DNA of 64,000 bases from Paenibacillaceae bacterium. GTDB lineage: Bacteria > Bacillota > Bacilli > Paenibacillales > Paenibacillaceae. The notes beneath the pieces are model-generated. The model had not been told where the DNA came from. It did not search any database and was given only the letters and a program-made list of their open reading frames with translations. Below are positions 22,559 through 32,483 of the stretch, piece after piece. The translations under genes were made by a program, and so were the position numbers. The stretch is taken from positions 403,102-467,101 of the forward strand of contig REGQ01000058.1 of the NCBI GenBank assembly GCA_004134985.1. Reading direction: 5' to 3'. How positions within the stretch are numbered: the first letter of the stretch is position 1; the number at the start of each line of letters is the position of its first letter.

Positions 22559-24262
22559 TTACGCTCCCTTCTGTCTGTTCGCCAAATCAAGCATTTCTTG
22601 TGCATGATGTCTCGTTTTTTCTGTAACTTCCACTCCACCCAGCATTCTGGCCAATTCTTCAATCCGATGTTGGACGGGAAGTTCGGTAACCGATGTTGCT
22701 GTACGCCCTGCCAGCACATTTTTGCAAATTTCGTAATGGTGGTCGGCCATACAGGCCACCTGGGGCAAATGCGTAATTGAAAAAACTTGACAACGCTGGG
22801 ATAAAGCAGACATCTTCTCCGCAATGGCTTGCGCCGCTCGACCGCTGACACCGGTGTCCACCTCATCAAATACAAGCACTGGAACCTTGTCTATGCCTGC
22901 AAAAATGGCTTTTAAAGCAAGCATGACTCGCGACATCTCTCCGCCTGAGGCAATTTTACTGAGTGGTTTAAGCGGCTCTCCTGGATTGGCAGAAATCATA
23001 AAAACCGCATCATCCATACCGGTAGCAGTCAACCGGTTCAAACCGCTGGGCTCGGTTAGTTCCTTCAAACTGACTCTAAATGTTGTACGCTCCATCTGCA
23101 GCTGCTTCAGCTCCGCTTCAATCGCTTCTGCGAGCCGGTTAGCGGCATGCTTGCGCAATGCAGAGAGGGCAAGCGCCAATTGTTCAGCTTGCTGCCGGGC
23201 AGACTCCTCTTGCTGCTTCAACTGCTGCAAATATTCTTCCCGATTTTCCAATTGATCCACTTCAATGGTGATCTTGTTTACGTAGGCAACAATATCCGGA
23301 ATTGTTTCGCCGTACTTTCGTTTGAGCGTATGCATCAAATCAAGACGATCTTCAATTTCTGCCAACCGCTCCGGATTGTAATCAATGGTCTCACAGTAAT
23401 CACGAAGCTGATACACGGCATCCTCAGCCTGATAAAAAGCCGATTGCAGCTGCTCAAGCAGCGGTGCGAAAGTTTGTGCATCATAGGCTTGAATATCCTC
23501 CAGCCTGGCAATCGCTCTGCTGAAAACATCAAGTCCTCCTGCACCGTTCATCATCGAGTAGGCTTCAGAGGCCTGGCCCGAAATTCGTTCAATATGGCTT
23601 AGTTTGCGTCGCTCTTCCCCAAGTAATTCATCTTCTCCCGGTTTTAATGCAGCGGCTGTAATTTCTTCAATTTGAAAGTTGTATAAATCAAGCATTTGCA
23701 TATTCCGCCGCGCGCTTTCCTCCAGGTCCTTGCACTGACGCTTCGCTTCCTGATAAGCGCGGTACGCCTTCTTATAAGCGTTCTTCTTCTCTAAAAGCGG
23801 CTCTCCCGCATATAAATCAAGCCATTCCAGATGCTGTTCCGTCTTGAGCAGCGATTGATGCTCATGCTGGCCATGCAAGTTGACAAGATACTCCCCCGTC
23901 TCCCGAAGTATGGACAGATTGACAATTTGTCCATTGATCCGGCTGATGCTTTTGCCATGGGCAGACAGCTCTCGTCTAATGGTAAGCATCTCAGCTGAAG
24001 TTACATCAATACCGTTGGACGACAGCGACGACCAGACCGGGTGAGAGGCAGGAAGATCAAACATCGCTTCGATTTCAGCTTTATCACATCCATGACGGAC
24101 CAAATCAGCTGAGCCGCGGGCCCCGACAAGCAATCCTAAAGCATCGATCAGAATTGACTTGCCTGCGCCTGTCTCACCCGTCAAAACATGAAAACCATTA
24201 TAAAATTCAATTGTCACATGTTCAATTACCGCCAGATTCCGAATGGATAATTCTCGAAGCAT
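22559..24262 (-). CDS. recN: DNA repair protein RecN
   Basis: 567 residues, full length. An SMC-like ATPase that gathers at double-strand breaks. The Walker A site is FHVLTGETGAGKSILIDAL (about 29-47), coiled-coil segments flank the middle (about 150-370), and the ABC signature and Walker B are KPLSKIASGGEMSRVMLALKAI and PVLVFDEVDTGVSGRAAQAI. Preceded by argR in the same direction (13-base gap), matching the argR-recN-spoIVB-spo0A order of Bacillus. Confidence 0.97.
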   Translation of the reverse strand: MLRELSIRNLAVIEHVTIEFYNGFHVLTGETGAGKSILIDALGLLVGARGSADLVRHGCDKAEIEAMFDLPASHPVWSSLSSNGIDVTSAEMLTIRRELSAHGKSISRINGQIVNLSILRETGEYLVNLHGQHEHQSLLKTEQHLEWLDLYAGEPLLEKKNAYKKAYRAYQEAKRQCKDLEESARRNMQMLDLYNFQIEEITAAALKPGEDELLGEERRKLSHIERISGQASEAYSMMNGAGGLDVFSRAIARLEDIQAYDAQTFAPLLEQLQSAFYQAEDAVYQLRDYCETIDYNPERLAEIEDRLDLMHTLKRKYGETIPDIVAYVNKITIEVDQLENREEYLQQLKQQEESARQQAEQLALALSALRKHAANRLAEAIEAELKQLQMERTTFRVSLKELTEPSGLNRLTATGMDDAVFMISANPGEPLKPLSKIASGGEMSRVMLALKAIFAGIDKVPVLVFDEVDTGVSGRAAQAIAEKMSALSQRCQVFSITHLPQVACMADHHYEICKNVLAGRTATSVTELPVQHRIEELARMLGGVEVTEKTRHHAQEMLDLANRQKGA

Positions 24263-24275
24263 GTTTGTTCCTCCC

Positions 24276-24728
24276 TTAAGTTTCCATTAATTTCATCAGT
24301 CGTTCTGTAATTTCATTGCTTTGTGGCTTGGTACGGCAAATAATCAGAATGGTGTCATCTCCGCATATTGTCCCCATGATCTCTTCCCATTCCATGTTGT
24401 CAATTAAGGAGCCAATTGCGTTTGCTGTTCCCGGCAAACACTTGAGCACGATCAAATTATCTGTGAAGTCAATATGAACAAAATGATCGAGCAGCGCACG
24501 TTTAAGCTTATGGATCGGGTTAAAGCGCTGATCCTGAGGAAGCGCGTACTTGAATCGCCCGTCCTCGATTTGAATTTTGATCAGTTGAAGCTCACGCATA
24601 TCACGCGACACGGTCGCTTGCGTCACCTGCAATCCCGCATTTTTGAGCGCTTCTACCAGTTCATCCTGTGTCTCGATAATATGGCTTGCAATAATTTCCC
24701 TAATGCGTATATGTCTTAAAGCCTTCAT
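24276..24728 (-). CDS. argR: Arginine repressor ArgR/AhrC
   Basis: 150 residues. An arginine-sensing hexameric regulator that represses arginine biosynthesis and activates catabolism. The N-terminal winged helix shows REIIASHIIETQDELVEALKNAG and TQATVSRDMRELQLIK; the C-terminal oligomerisation and arginine-binding domain shows LKCLPGTANAIGSLIDNMEWEEIMGTICGDDTILIICR with the paired Asp residues that bind arginine. Confidence 0.96.
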   Translation of the reverse strand: MKALRHIRIREIIASHIIETQDELVEALKNAGLQVTQATVSRDMRELQLIKIQIEDGRFKYALPQDQRFNPIHKLKRALLDHFVHIDFTDNLIVLKCLPGTANAIGSLIDNMEWEEIMGTICGDDTILIICRTKPQSNEITERLMKLMET

Positions 24729-24746
24729 TAACGGATTGCTCCCTTC

Positions 24747-25211
24747 TCAGTCCTGTTCAGGAAACTTAAATGTAATTACCTTGATTTCTCTCTCTTTGAT
24801 GTCTGCGAACAATACTCCCTCTGCATGTGGCGCAAGCAACGTGTATACAAGCAGCCTGTCTCTTACACCGCTGCCTGTCCAGTCCATCGGCATTCGTTCA
24901 CGGGCGGTCTTCACCAAATAAACCAGCCCTTCCTTCTCCACCAGGTAATCGATGTAAAGCCGACTGCGCATCATTTCCGAATCCAGTGCAATTTCAATTG
25001 GAATCCGGTGTTTGGCTGACGTAACCGTATAGCCGAATTCTTCAAGCAATCGAACATAGTCATCTCCGGCATCCGGTTCCAAGCCATTCTGAAGCAAAAA
25101 TACCGGCGTTCCGCTCGGAGTGTGCAGCCAGCGATAAAACAATCTGTAAAACCAGAACACAATTAATCCGCCTGCTACAAGCATAATTAGCCAGTCACCA
25201 TAATGATTCAT
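24747..25211 (-). CDS. Membrane-anchored protein with degenerate PD-(D/E)XK-like domain
   Basis: 154 residues, not firmly recognised. One transmembrane helix (WLIMLVAGGLIVFWFYRLFY, about residues 7-26) is followed by a cytoplasmic domain. The stretch YIDYLVEKEGLVYLVKTA resembles the strand-turn-strand core of PD-(D/E)XK nucleases (Asp, then x-x-Lys), but the Glu of the ExK motif is replaced, and a helix RDRLLVYTLLAPHAEGVLFADI follows as in that fold. It is between argR and tlyA, where B. subtilis has no gene. ATG at 25211 follows AGGGGG; an ATG six codons upstream lacks a site. Confidence 0.55.
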   Translation of the reverse strand: MNHYGDWLIMLVAGGLIVFWFYRLFYRWLHTPSGTPVFLLQNGLEPDAGDDYVRLLEEFGYTVTSAKHRIPIEIALDSEMMRSRLYIDYLVEKEGLVYLVKTARERMPMDWTGSGVRDRLLVYTLLAPHAEGVLFADIKEREIKVITFKFPEQD

Positions 25212-25349
25212 GTATACGAACCCCCTCATAACGGACTACTACCGTTACAATTCGATGCAAAGGGGATGAATTCCTGTAGCGTTATTACGAACGCTTGTTT
25301 GTGTACAAACCTAGTTTACCAAATTGTTTTGCTTCTGACCAGTACTTAA

Positions 25350-25399
25350 GCAAAAAAAAGAAGAACAAATGAGCGCCTATTGTCGCCATTTATTCTTCC
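25350..25399 (-). terminator. Terminator after tlyA
   Basis: On the minus strand GAAGAATAAATGGCG pairs with the CGC-containing arm ending GTTCTTC (two mismatches), followed by eight T. It closes the dxs-tlyA transcript. Confidence 0.85.
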
Positions 25400-25403
25400 C
25401 TGT

Positions 25404-26237
25404 TTAATATTTGGTTTGCGGACGAAAAGTTACACCCGCTTGCCTGATTGTTTCTTCAAGCTGCTGCAGCGGCGGAACGGGCTGCTCGTCACCTTCAAAG
25501 CAGTGCCAATAGGCCAAAAACTCGATGTTGCCCTCCCCGCCTGTAATTGGCGAGAATGTGAGTCCCTGCAGCTGGTAGCCAAGCGAGGCGGCAAACGAAA
25601 GCACGACTTGCAGCACTTCAAGATGGACAGCAGGGTCACGTACGACACCTGATTTTCCTACCTTCTCTCTGCCTGCTTCAAACTGCGGCTTAATCAGAGC
25701 CATTACCCCTGCACCTCTAGGAAGCATGCCTGCCAGCACAGGCAATATGATCCGCAAAGAAATAAAGGAGACATCAATTGTTGCAAAATCCGGCTGTGGC
25801 CCCTGCAGATCAGCAGGTGTAATATAGCGGAAATTGGTTCGTTCCATGACATGAACACGTTCATCCTGCCGTAAAGACCAGTCAAGCTGATTATAGCCAA
25901 CGTCAATGGCATACACATAGGATGCCCCGTTTTGCAGTGCGCAGTCGGTAAAACCGCCTGTAGAAGCGCCGATGTCCAGCATCACTTTGCCCTGCATCCC
26001 AATTTCAAAATGTTTGACGGCTTTTTCCAGCTTAAGCCCGCCTCTGCTGACATAAGGATGAACTGCGCCTTTTACAATAATAGCCGCGGTTGCGGGAACT
26101 TTCGTTCCGCTTTTTTCTACAGGTTCTCCGTTAACCAGCACAAGTCCGGCCATCAGTGCCGCCTTGGCTTTCTCGCGGCTCTCGAAGTATCCCTGCTCAA
26201 CCAGCAATACATCAATTCGTTCTTTCGCAATCGTCAT
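25404..26237 (-). CDS. tlyA: TlyA-family rRNA ribose 2'-O-methyltransferase
   Basis: 277 residues, the YqxC type. An N-terminal S4 RNA-binding domain (ERIDVLLVEQGYFESREKAKAALMAGLVLVNGE, residues about 6-38) is joined to an FtsJ-like SAM methyltransferase domain with VMLDIGASTGGFTDCALQNGAS and FATIDVSFISLRIILP. Actinobacterial TlyA methylates 16S and 23S rRNA; the substrate in Firmicutes is less certain. Starts 7 bases after the dxs stop codon. Confidence 0.9.
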   Translation of the reverse strand: MTIAKERIDVLLVEQGYFESREKAKAALMAGLVLVNGEPVEKSGTKVPATAAIIVKGAVHPYVSRGGLKLEKAVKHFEIGMQGKVMLDIGASTGGFTDCALQNGASYVYAIDVGYNQLDWSLRQDERVHVMERTNFRYITPADLQGPQPDFATIDVSFISLRIILPVLAGMLPRGAGVMALIKPQFEAGREKVGKSGVVRDPAVHLEVLQVVLSFAASLGYQLQGLTFSPITGGEGNIEFLAYWHCFEGDEQPVPPLQQLEETIRQAGVTFRPQTKY

Positions 26238-26244
26238 TGTTCAC

Positions 26245-28146
26245 TTACCTTTGCACAGATGCGCTTTGTCTTAATTTGGGCATTGTGAGACGGATGACTT
26301 CCGCTGCCGTGTGCTCTGCGGTAAGTCCAGTCTCCTGCTGCTGTTCTTTGATGGAGCCATGCTCAATAAAAGCATCCGGCACCCCGATAATTTTAATGCT
26401 TAGACCATACAGTCCCTCAATGGAATAGAACTCCAGAATAGAGCTGCCAAGTCCTCCTTGCCGCGAGCCTTCTTCCAATACGACAAGACGTGCCCCTTCG
26501 GCAGCGAATTGGCGCAGCATTGCCTCGTCGAGCGGTTTAATAAACCTTGCATTGACCACTCGTACAGACAAGCCTTCCCGCTTGAGCAATTCCGCTGCAT
26601 CGGATGCTACCTGCAGCATTGGACCTACTGCAATAATGGTCGCGGAATCGCCTTCCCTGATCGTTTCCCATGAGCCGATCGGAATGGTGCTCATCTCTTT
26701 ATCAATCGCAGCGCCGAGCGCATTCACCCGCGGATAGCGGATCGCAATCGGCCCATCGTTGTATTCCATTGCTGTTTTCATCATATTGCGCAGCTCATTT
26801 TCATCTTTAGGCATCATCAGCACCAAATTGGGGACATGCCGCAGAAATGAAATATCATACACACCATGATGCGTCTCCCCGTCAGGACCTACAAACCCGG
26901 CGCGGTCGATGGCAAACACAACATTGAGATTTTGTCGGCATATATCGTGCACAACCTGATCATACGCACGCTGCAAAAAGGTCGAATACACTGCAAACAC
27001 CGGTTTGAGCCCTTCCAAAGCCAGTGCCGCTGACATCGTTGCCGCATGCTGCTCGGCAATGCCGACATCAAACATGCGTCCCGGGAACCGCTCGGAAAAC
27101 TTAATCAGTCCCGAGCCTGTCGGCATCGCCGGGGTAATGGCAACAATGCGCTTATCCTGCTCCGCCAGCTCAATCAACGCTTCACCGAAAACTTCCGTAT
27201 ACATAGGAGGTCCAACTGCCTTGACTACCTGGCCCGACTCGATTTTGTAAGGGGAAATACCATGCCACTTGTGCGAGTCGGATTCCGCAGGCAAATAGCC
27301 TTTGCCTTTCGTCGTCAGCACATGCACGAGCACAGGACCCTCAACTTTGTTCGCCTGATTGAACACTTCCTGCAATTTAGTCAGATCATGTCCATCGACA
27401 GGACCCAAATAAGTTAATCCCAACACCTCAAAGAGGACTCCTGGTACAACCATATACTTCACGCTATCCTTCAAGCGTTCGGCTGTTCTGGCAAGCTTGC
27501 CGCCGATTGCAGGGATTTTGTTCAGCAGATGCTGCAGGTCATCCTTGGCTTTTTGATAATGCTTGTCGGAACGAATTTTGCCCAAATAATTGTGAATGGC
27601 GCCGACGTTAGGCGCGATCGACATTTCGTTGTCATTAAGCACAACGATCATTTTTCTTTTTTCATGCCCGATATGGTTCAGCGCCTCAAGCGCCATACCC
27701 CCAGTCAAGGCGCCATCGCCAATAACCGCCACTACCTTGTTGTTATCGCCCTTCAAATCGCGGCCCAGCGCCATCCCCATCGCTGCTGACAGAGATGTAC
27801 TGCTATGTCCAGCTTCCCACACGTCATGCTCGCTTTCGGCGCGCTTGACAAAGCCGCACAGCCCCTTGTACTTGCGCAATGTATCAAATTGCTCGCGTCG
27901 TCCGGTCAAAATCTTGTGCACATACGATTGATGTCCGACATCAAATATAAGTTTATCCTTCGGACTGTCATATAAATAATGAAGCATTATCGTCAATTCG
28001 ACGACGCCAAGATTAGGCGCCAAATGTCCGCCAGTCACTGATAATTTCTCAATGAGAAAATGACGCACTTCCTCGGCCAGTTGCTCCAGCTCAGGAATAG
28101 TCAACAGCTTTAAATCATCCGGCTTATGAATCTGCTCGATCAGCAC
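26245..28146 (-). CDS. dxs: 1-deoxy-D-xylulose-5-phosphate synthase
   Basis: 633 residues. Condenses pyruvate and glyceraldehyde-3-phosphate, the first step of the MEP isoprenoid pathway. Key sites: [16 protein letters not shown] (His), the thiamine diphosphate motif [46 protein letters not shown] and the C-terminal transketolase domain. The start is taken as GTG at 28146, where the sequence continues [11 protein letters not shown] as in homologs and a GAGG site precedes; the frame itself is open further upstream. Gene order ispA-dxs-tlyA groups isoprenoid precursors together. Confidence 0.97.
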   Translation of the reverse strand: MLIEQIHKPDDLKLLTIPELEQLAEEVRHFLIEKLSVTGGHLAPNLGVVELTIMLHYLYDSPKDKLIFDVGHQSYVHKILTGRREQFDTLRKYKGLCGFVKRAESEHDVWEAGHSSTSLSAAMGMALGRDLKGDNNKVVAVIGDGALTGGMALEALNHIGHEKRKMIVVLNDNEMSIAPNVGAIHNYLGKIRSDKHYQKAKDDLQHLLNKIPAIGGKLARTAERLKDSVKYMVVPGVLFEVLGLTYLGPVDGHDLTKLQEVFNQANKVEGPVLVHVLTTKGKGYLPAESDSHKWHGISPYKIESGQVVKAVGPPMYTEVFGEALIELAEQDKRIVAITPAMPTGSGLIKFSERFPGRMFDVGIAEQHAATMSAALALEGLKPVFAVYSTFLQRAYDQVVHDICRQNLNVVFAIDRAGFVGPDGETHHGVYDISFLRHVPNLVLMMPKDENELRNMMKTAMEYNDGPIAIRYPRVNALGAAIDKEMSTIPIGSWETIREGDSATIIAVGPMLQVASDAAELLKREGLSVRVVNARFIKPLDEAMLRQFAAEGARLVVLEEGSRQGGLGSSILEFYSIEGLYGLSIKIIGVPDAFIEHGSIKEQQQETGLTAEHTAAEVIRLTMPKLRQSASVQR

Positions 28147-28263
28147 GTGTTTTCCTCGCTTTCTTGGACTGAAAACAGTGATGTCCAATGAAGGTCTAAC
28201 GGTTTTTTCCTATTATAGCACAACAATTCGAATAATCCCAAGGCCATGAATAGGTCTTGCCGC

Positions 28264-29178
28264 TTAATTTTCGCGGCGGGTAAGCATCTCGGCAATCGCG
28301 AGCAGTTGTCCCGGGTTGGCAAGACGGGCGGTCAGCAGCTTGTCTACCGCTTCTGCAGTCAGGCGCTCCACCTCGGCTTTACTCTCTTCCATCCCTAATA
28401 AATAAGGATAGGTAACTTTATCTTGCTCGACATCGCTGTTTACTTTTTTTCCAAGTTTTTGTTCATCGCCAATCAAATCCAGAATATCGTCCTGAATTTG
28501 AAAAGCAAGACCGATCTTATGGCCGAATTCATCCAAAGCTTCGATTTGCTCGTTCGTTGCGCCACCGATCATGCCGCCTGCACGCAAGGAAAATGCAATC
28601 AGGTCGCTCGTTTTGTGAAGGTGGATATATTCCAGATCAGCAAGCGTTGCCGTTCCCTGCTCGCCAAGAATATCGGCAACCTGCCCCGCTACCATGCCTG
28701 CGGCACCGCCAAATTGCGATAGTTCGCCGACGATTGTAATTGCGGTTTCGGCGCTGATCAGACGGTCGTGGGCAGCACGCGCAATACAGAAGAAAGCGTG
28801 AGTAAGCAAACCGTCCCCGGCAAGTATCGCCATCGCTTCACCGTACACCTTATGGTTGGTCGGCTTCCCTCTGCGATAATCATCATCATCCATCGCCGGA
28901 AGATCATCATGTACCAATGAATACGTGTGGACAAGCTCAATTGCACATGCAACAGGCAGGGCAGCCTTGCCTGCTTCGGCCGACTCCTTCACCGCTTCAG
29001 CGGCTGCAATGACGAGGAGCGGACGCAGCCGCTTGCCCCCAGCCTCTAACGAATATGACATCGCTTCCCGCAGACGAGTCGGGATATCCCAAGAAGCGGG
29101 CACAATTTCGCTAAGCTGCTGTTCAATGACCTTGATATGTCTGGCCATATATTCCTGAAAGTTTTCGGATCCGTTCAA
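28264..29178 (-). CDS. ispA: Farnesyl diphosphate synthase (polyprenyl synthetase)
   Basis: 304 residues. Makes geranyl and farnesyl diphosphate for quinone, undecaprenol and other isoprenoids. The first aspartate-rich motif is LVHDDLPAMDDDDYRRGKPT (about 89-108) and the second is FQIQDDILDLIGDEQKLGK (about 229-247). The small residues upstream of the first motif fit a C15 product. TTG start at 29178 lies two bases after the xseB stop, with the ribosome site (GAAAGGGGA) inside xseB. Confidence 0.94.
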   Translation of the reverse strand: MNGSENFQEYMARHIKVIEQQLSEIVPASWDIPTRLREAMSYSLEAGGKRLRPLLVIAAAEAVKESAEAGKAALPVACAIELVHTYSLVHDDLPAMDDDDYRRGKPTNHKVYGEAMAILAGDGLLTHAFFCIARAAHDRLISAETAITIVGELSQFGGAAGMVAGQVADILGEQGTATLADLEYIHLHKTSDLIAFSLRAGGMIGGATNEQIEALDEFGHKIGLAFQIQDDILDLIGDEQKLGKKVNSDVEQDKVTYPYLLGMEESKAEVERLTAEAVDKLLTARLANPGQLLAIAEMLTRREN

Positions 29179-29180
29179 CG

Positions 29181-29441
29181 TTATTCCCCTTTCTCATCGC
29201 CGGCAGGTGCAAACGGCTTTTTCTGCAAGCCCTGATCGGATTCAATCAGCACTTCGATTTTGCGTTCGACTTGCTCCAGCTTGCTGCCGCATAATTGTGA
29301 AAGTTTCATTCCTTGCTGAAAAAGCTCAATCGCGGTCTCGAGAGGAACATCCCCGTTTTCCAATTGAGCTACAATTGTCTCCAACTGCTCCATCGCTTCT
29401 TCAAAACTAAGCTTGTTATCAGCTGTTTCCGCTTTCCCCAT
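29181..29441 (-). CDS. xseB: Exodeoxyribonuclease VII small subunit
   Basis: 86 residues. The helical small subunit that packs around XseA. The family signature LSFEEAMEQLETIVAQLENGDVPLETAIELFQQGM is complete. ATG at 29441 follows AAGGAGAG; it overlaps the end of xseA by 23 bases, so translation is likely coupled. Confidence 0.95.
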   Translation of the reverse strand: MGKAETADNKLSFEEAMEQLETIVAQLENGDVPLETAIELFQQGMKLSQLCGSKLEQVERKIEVLIESDQGLQKKPFAPAGDEKGE

Positions 29442-30798
29442 TGCTCTCCTTCTCTCCTTCCAAGGACCAAACATGACAATTCATCCGGCCATCTGCAAGC
29501 TTGACCTTGACCAGATCTCCGGGTTGAACTTCACTAATGGATTTCATTAGCCGCTCTTCATGCTCGTCATATACAAGGCTGTATCCTCTGGCCATAACCT
29601 TAAGAGGGCTTAGCGCATCAAGGCTGCGAATGGCGCCATGCAACTCTGTTCTGCGCGCTTTCAGCATACTGCCCATTGCCTTCTCCAATCGATCGCTTCT
29701 TTCTTTCCACCGATCTGCAGCATAACGGACACGCGAGCCGGGGTGATGAGCTGATAGCCGGGCATGGCCGAGCGCATAGCGCTCCCGACCGCGTTCTGTC
29801 TGCCTGACAGCGGCAGCAGCCAGCTTATCTTTCAAACGATCCAATCGTTCCGCCGACATAAGCAAATATCTGCCCGGATTGGCAAATACCCGTGAGTTTC
29901 GCATGCGCTGTAGCCTTTCTTCACCTGCACGCAGTTTGGCTTGCAGCGCAAGCCGCAGTCTCTGCCTGTTTCTGTCCACTTGCTGAGCCAGCTCCTGCCA
30001 GTGCGGCACAGCCAGTTCAGCTGCTGCTGTAGGTGTCGCAGCCCGCAGGTCAGCGACAAAATCGGCAATTGTAAAATCGGTCTCATGCCCGACCGCCGAA
30101 ATAATCGGAATTGCTGAACGCGCAATCGCTCGGGCAACCGTTTCCTCATTAAACCCCCATAACTCTTCCAATGAGCCGCCGCCGCGGCCAACGATCAGCA
30201 CATCGACTTCGTTCAACTGGTTCATCAATTCAATTGCTTTAACAAGCGAAGGAGCCGCTTGCCTCCCCTGTACAACTGCAGGCAAAACAAGGACAGGAAC
30301 TGCCGGAAAGCGGCGCTGAAGGGTGATCAACACATCGCGCACCGCCGCCCCTGTCGGCGAAGTTATGACCCCGACAGCTTTCGGAAAAAGCGGGATCGGC
30401 CGCTTCCTCTCCTTGGCAAACAGCCCTTCTTCTGACAGCTTTTGCTTCAATTGTTCGAAAGCCAGGTATAGACTGCCAATACCGTCCGGCTGCATTGAGG
30501 TAACATAGAACTGATAATTGCCATCCCGCTCATATACCGAAATATTGCCGCGCGCCATCACTTTCGACCCTTCGCGGGGAATAAAAGGCAGCCGCTGGTT
30601 ATGGGAGGCAAACATGATGCATTTCAGCCTGCTCTCGCGGTCTTTCAAAGTGAAATACATGTGACCGCTTGAATGATGTGTAAAATTGGATATCTCACCG
30701 CGCAGCCAGACATCGGACAATAACTTGTCCGACTCCAGCTTCATCCGGATATATTTGTTAATTTCTTTAATGGAGTATATTCGGGCTTCAGCCGCCAT
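29419..30798 (-). CDS. xseA: Exodeoxyribonuclease VII large subunit
   Basis: 459 residues. Catalytic subunit of the single-strand exonuclease. The N-terminal OB domain is LLSDVWLRGEISNFTHHSSGHMYFTLKD, the catalytic region includes TSPTGAAVRDVLITLQRRFP, VGRGGGSLEELWGFNEE and SAVGHETDFTIADFVADLRAATPTAAAE, followed by a long coiled-coil region (about 285-400). Confidence 0.97.
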   Translation of the reverse strand: MAAEARIYSIKEINKYIRMKLESDKLLSDVWLRGEISNFTHHSSGHMYFTLKDRESRLKCIMFASHNQRLPFIPREGSKVMARGNISVYERDGNYQFYVTSMQPDGIGSLYLAFEQLKQKLSEEGLFAKERKRPIPLFPKAVGVITSPTGAAVRDVLITLQRRFPAVPVLVLPAVVQGRQAAPSLVKAIELMNQLNEVDVLIVGRGGGSLEELWGFNEETVARAIARSAIPIISAVGHETDFTIADFVADLRAATPTAAAELAVPHWQELAQQVDRNRQRLRLALQAKLRAGEERLQRMRNSRVFANPGRYLLMSAERLDRLKDKLAAAAVRQTERGRERYALGHARLSAHHPGSRVRYAADRWKERSDRLEKAMGSMLKARRTELHGAIRSLDALSPLKVMARGYSLVYDEHEERLMKSISEVQPGDLVKVKLADGRMNCHVWSLEGEKESNGESGNS

Positions 30799-30810
30799 CT
30801 ATGCCACTCC

Positions 30811-31665
30811 TTACTGCTTGCTGGTCGCTTCAGCCGCTTTCAGCGTGTTGCTCATCAGCATCGTAATAGTCATTGGGCCAACACCGCCCGGAACCGGTGT
30901 AATATAGCCGGCTGTTTCCAATGCGTCGTCAAAATCAACGTCTCCCGCCAGCTTGCCGGTTTCCAGACGGTTAATACCGACGTCAATTACAATTGCCCCC
31001 GGCTTGATATAACTGCTGTCAATTGCTTTTGCCTTGCCGATCGCAACGACCAGAATATCCGCTTGCTTGGCAATTTCACGCATGTTTTCTGTTTTGGAAT
31101 GACAGATCGTAACTGTGGCATGTTCCCGCAGCAGCAGCAGGGAAACCGGTTTGCCGACAATGTTGCTGCGTCCGATGACGACGGCATGTTTGCCGGCAAT
31201 CGGTACGCCAGTCTGTTTGATCAATTCGATACATCCGGCAGGTGTGCAAGGCAGCAGACTGTCTGTGCCGATGACAAGATTGCCGGTGCTTACCGGATGA
31301 AAGCCATCGACATCTTTCTCCACGCGGATGGCTGCAATGACTGCACTCTCCTCAATTGCTGGTGGCAGCGGAAGTTGGACTAGAATACCATGAATGCTCT
31401 CCTGTTCGTTCAATCGCTCGATCAACGCAAGCAGTTGTTCCTGCGAAGTAGAGGCTGGAAGACGGTGAACTTCCGAGTAGAAGCCCAAATCATGGCACGC
31501 CTTCTCCTTGCTGCCCACATAAACGCTTGATGCAGCATCATCACCAACCAAAACAACGGCCAAACCTGGCGTAATACCTTGTTCCTTTAATTGGGCAACA
31601 CGAACTTTTACTTCTTCCCGAATTGCATCGGATACCGGTTTTCCTTTGATCAATTGTGCTGTCAT
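30811..31665 (-). CDS. folD: Methylenetetrahydrofolate dehydrogenase/cyclohydrolase FolD
   Basis: 284 residues, full length bifunctional enzyme giving 10-formyl-tetrahydrofolate with NADP. Motifs: the catalytic Lys in [49 protein letters not shown], the Rossmann site [18 protein letters not shown] and [19 protein letters not shown] at the end. Lies between nusB and xseA, all in one direction. Confidence 0.97.
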   Translation of the reverse strand: MTAQLIKGKPVSDAIREEVKVRVAQLKEQGITPGLAVVLVGDDAASSVYVGSKEKACHDLGFYSEVHRLPASTSQEQLLALIERLNEQESIHGILVQLPLPPAIEESAVIAAIRVEKDVDGFHPVSTGNLVIGTDSLLPCTPAGCIELIKQTGVPIAGKHAVVIGRSNIVGKPVSLLLLREHATVTICHSKTENMREIAKQADILVVAIGKAKAIDSSYIKPGAIVIDVGINRLETGKLAGDVDFDDALETAGYITPVPGGVGPMTITMLMSNTLKAAEATSKQ

Positions 31666-31691
31666 GATCTCGCTCCTTAGCTCATCATAAT

Positions 31692-32135
31692 TTAGTTTTT
31701 GGCTTCTTCCAGCGCTTTCAGCAGACGGCCGAGGACCCCGTTGACAAATTTCCCTGATTCGTTGGTTCCAAAATGCTTGGCAAGCTCTATCGCCTCGTTA
31801 ATGATCGCCTTTCTAGGCACATCTTCCATATAAACAAGCTCATAACAGGCCAGTCGCAGCACTTGACGGTCCACCTTGGACAGCCGATCAACCTGCCAGC
31901 CGGTCAAATAATCCTGAAGCATATCATCAAGCGCCTGCCGCTTTTCAGAGACACCCGCTGTAAGTTGACGGACAAAATCATCCACCTTCATAATATCTTT
32001 GGCGTCCGCTTCAATCTCGTTTTCTTCCGCGGCTTCCTGCATTAACATATCGACAGCGGCTTCCGCAGTAATCTCATTTAACTCCATCTGGTAAAGACTT
32101 TGTACCGCGATTTCTCTTGCCAATCTTCTTCTCAT
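31692..32135 (-). CDS. nusB: Transcription antitermination factor NusB
   Basis: 147 residues. Binds boxA RNA with S10 (NusE) in rRNA antitermination. All-helical family; [19 protein letters not shown] at the N-terminus and [45 protein letters not shown] at the C-terminus are the usual conserved blocks. An acidic insertion ([18 protein letters not shown], about 33-46) is longer than in E. coli. Confidence 0.95.
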   Translation of the reverse strand: MRRRLAREIAVQSLYQMELNEITAEAAVDMLMQEAAEENEIEADAKDIMKVDDFVRQLTAGVSEKRQALDDMLQDYLTGWQVDRLSKVDRQVLRLACYELVYMEDVPRKAIINEAIELAKHFGTNESGKFVNGVLGRLLKALEEAKN

Positions 32136-32162
32136 GGAACCTCCCGCAACTTGCGTAATTTG

Positions 32163-32238
32163 AAAAAAAACCTATGATTTCCTCCCTGCCCCGAACAGAC
32201 AGCGTACCGCCGTCCGGCGTACGGAGGAGATCACAGGA
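32163..32238 (-). terminator. Terminator after the DUF2273 gene
   Basis: On the minus strand TGATCTCCTCC pairs imperfectly with GGGAGGAAATCA around a GC-rich inner hairpin (CCGTACGCCGG...), followed by eight T. It separates the Asp23/AmaP operon from nusB. Confidence 0.75.
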
Positions 32239-32481
32239 CTATTTGTACCAACGCCACCGATCGTTTACCCATTCCACAATCCGGCTCCAGCGAATAATAG
32301 GTTCCGCTGATTCGTCTTTTTGCTTGCCGAAATAATAGCCGATCCACAATAGCAGCGAAAAAAACAGCATATCCCAAAATCCTGCAAAAAGATATACAAA
32401 TCCAAGGAGCAACGCGGCAGAGATTCCTGTGATTCGTCCGCGGTGCGTCAATAAGAACTCCCTCCACATCGGCAAGCTCAC
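32239..32481 (-). CDS. DUF2273 small membrane protein
   Basis: 80 residues with two close hydrophobic segments (RITGISAALLLGFVYLFAGF and WDMLFFSLLLWIGYYFG). DUF2273 proteins regularly accompany AmaP and Asp23/Gls24 proteins in Firmicutes and Actinobacteria; their exact role is unknown, and a part in envelope stress is presumed from that company. It starts two bases after the amaP stop. Confidence 0.8.
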   Translation of the reverse strand: MSLPMWREFLLTHRGRITGISAALLLGFVYLFAGFWDMLFFSLLLWIGYYFGKQKDESAEPIIRWSRIVEWVNDRWRWYK

Positions 32482-32483
32482 CT

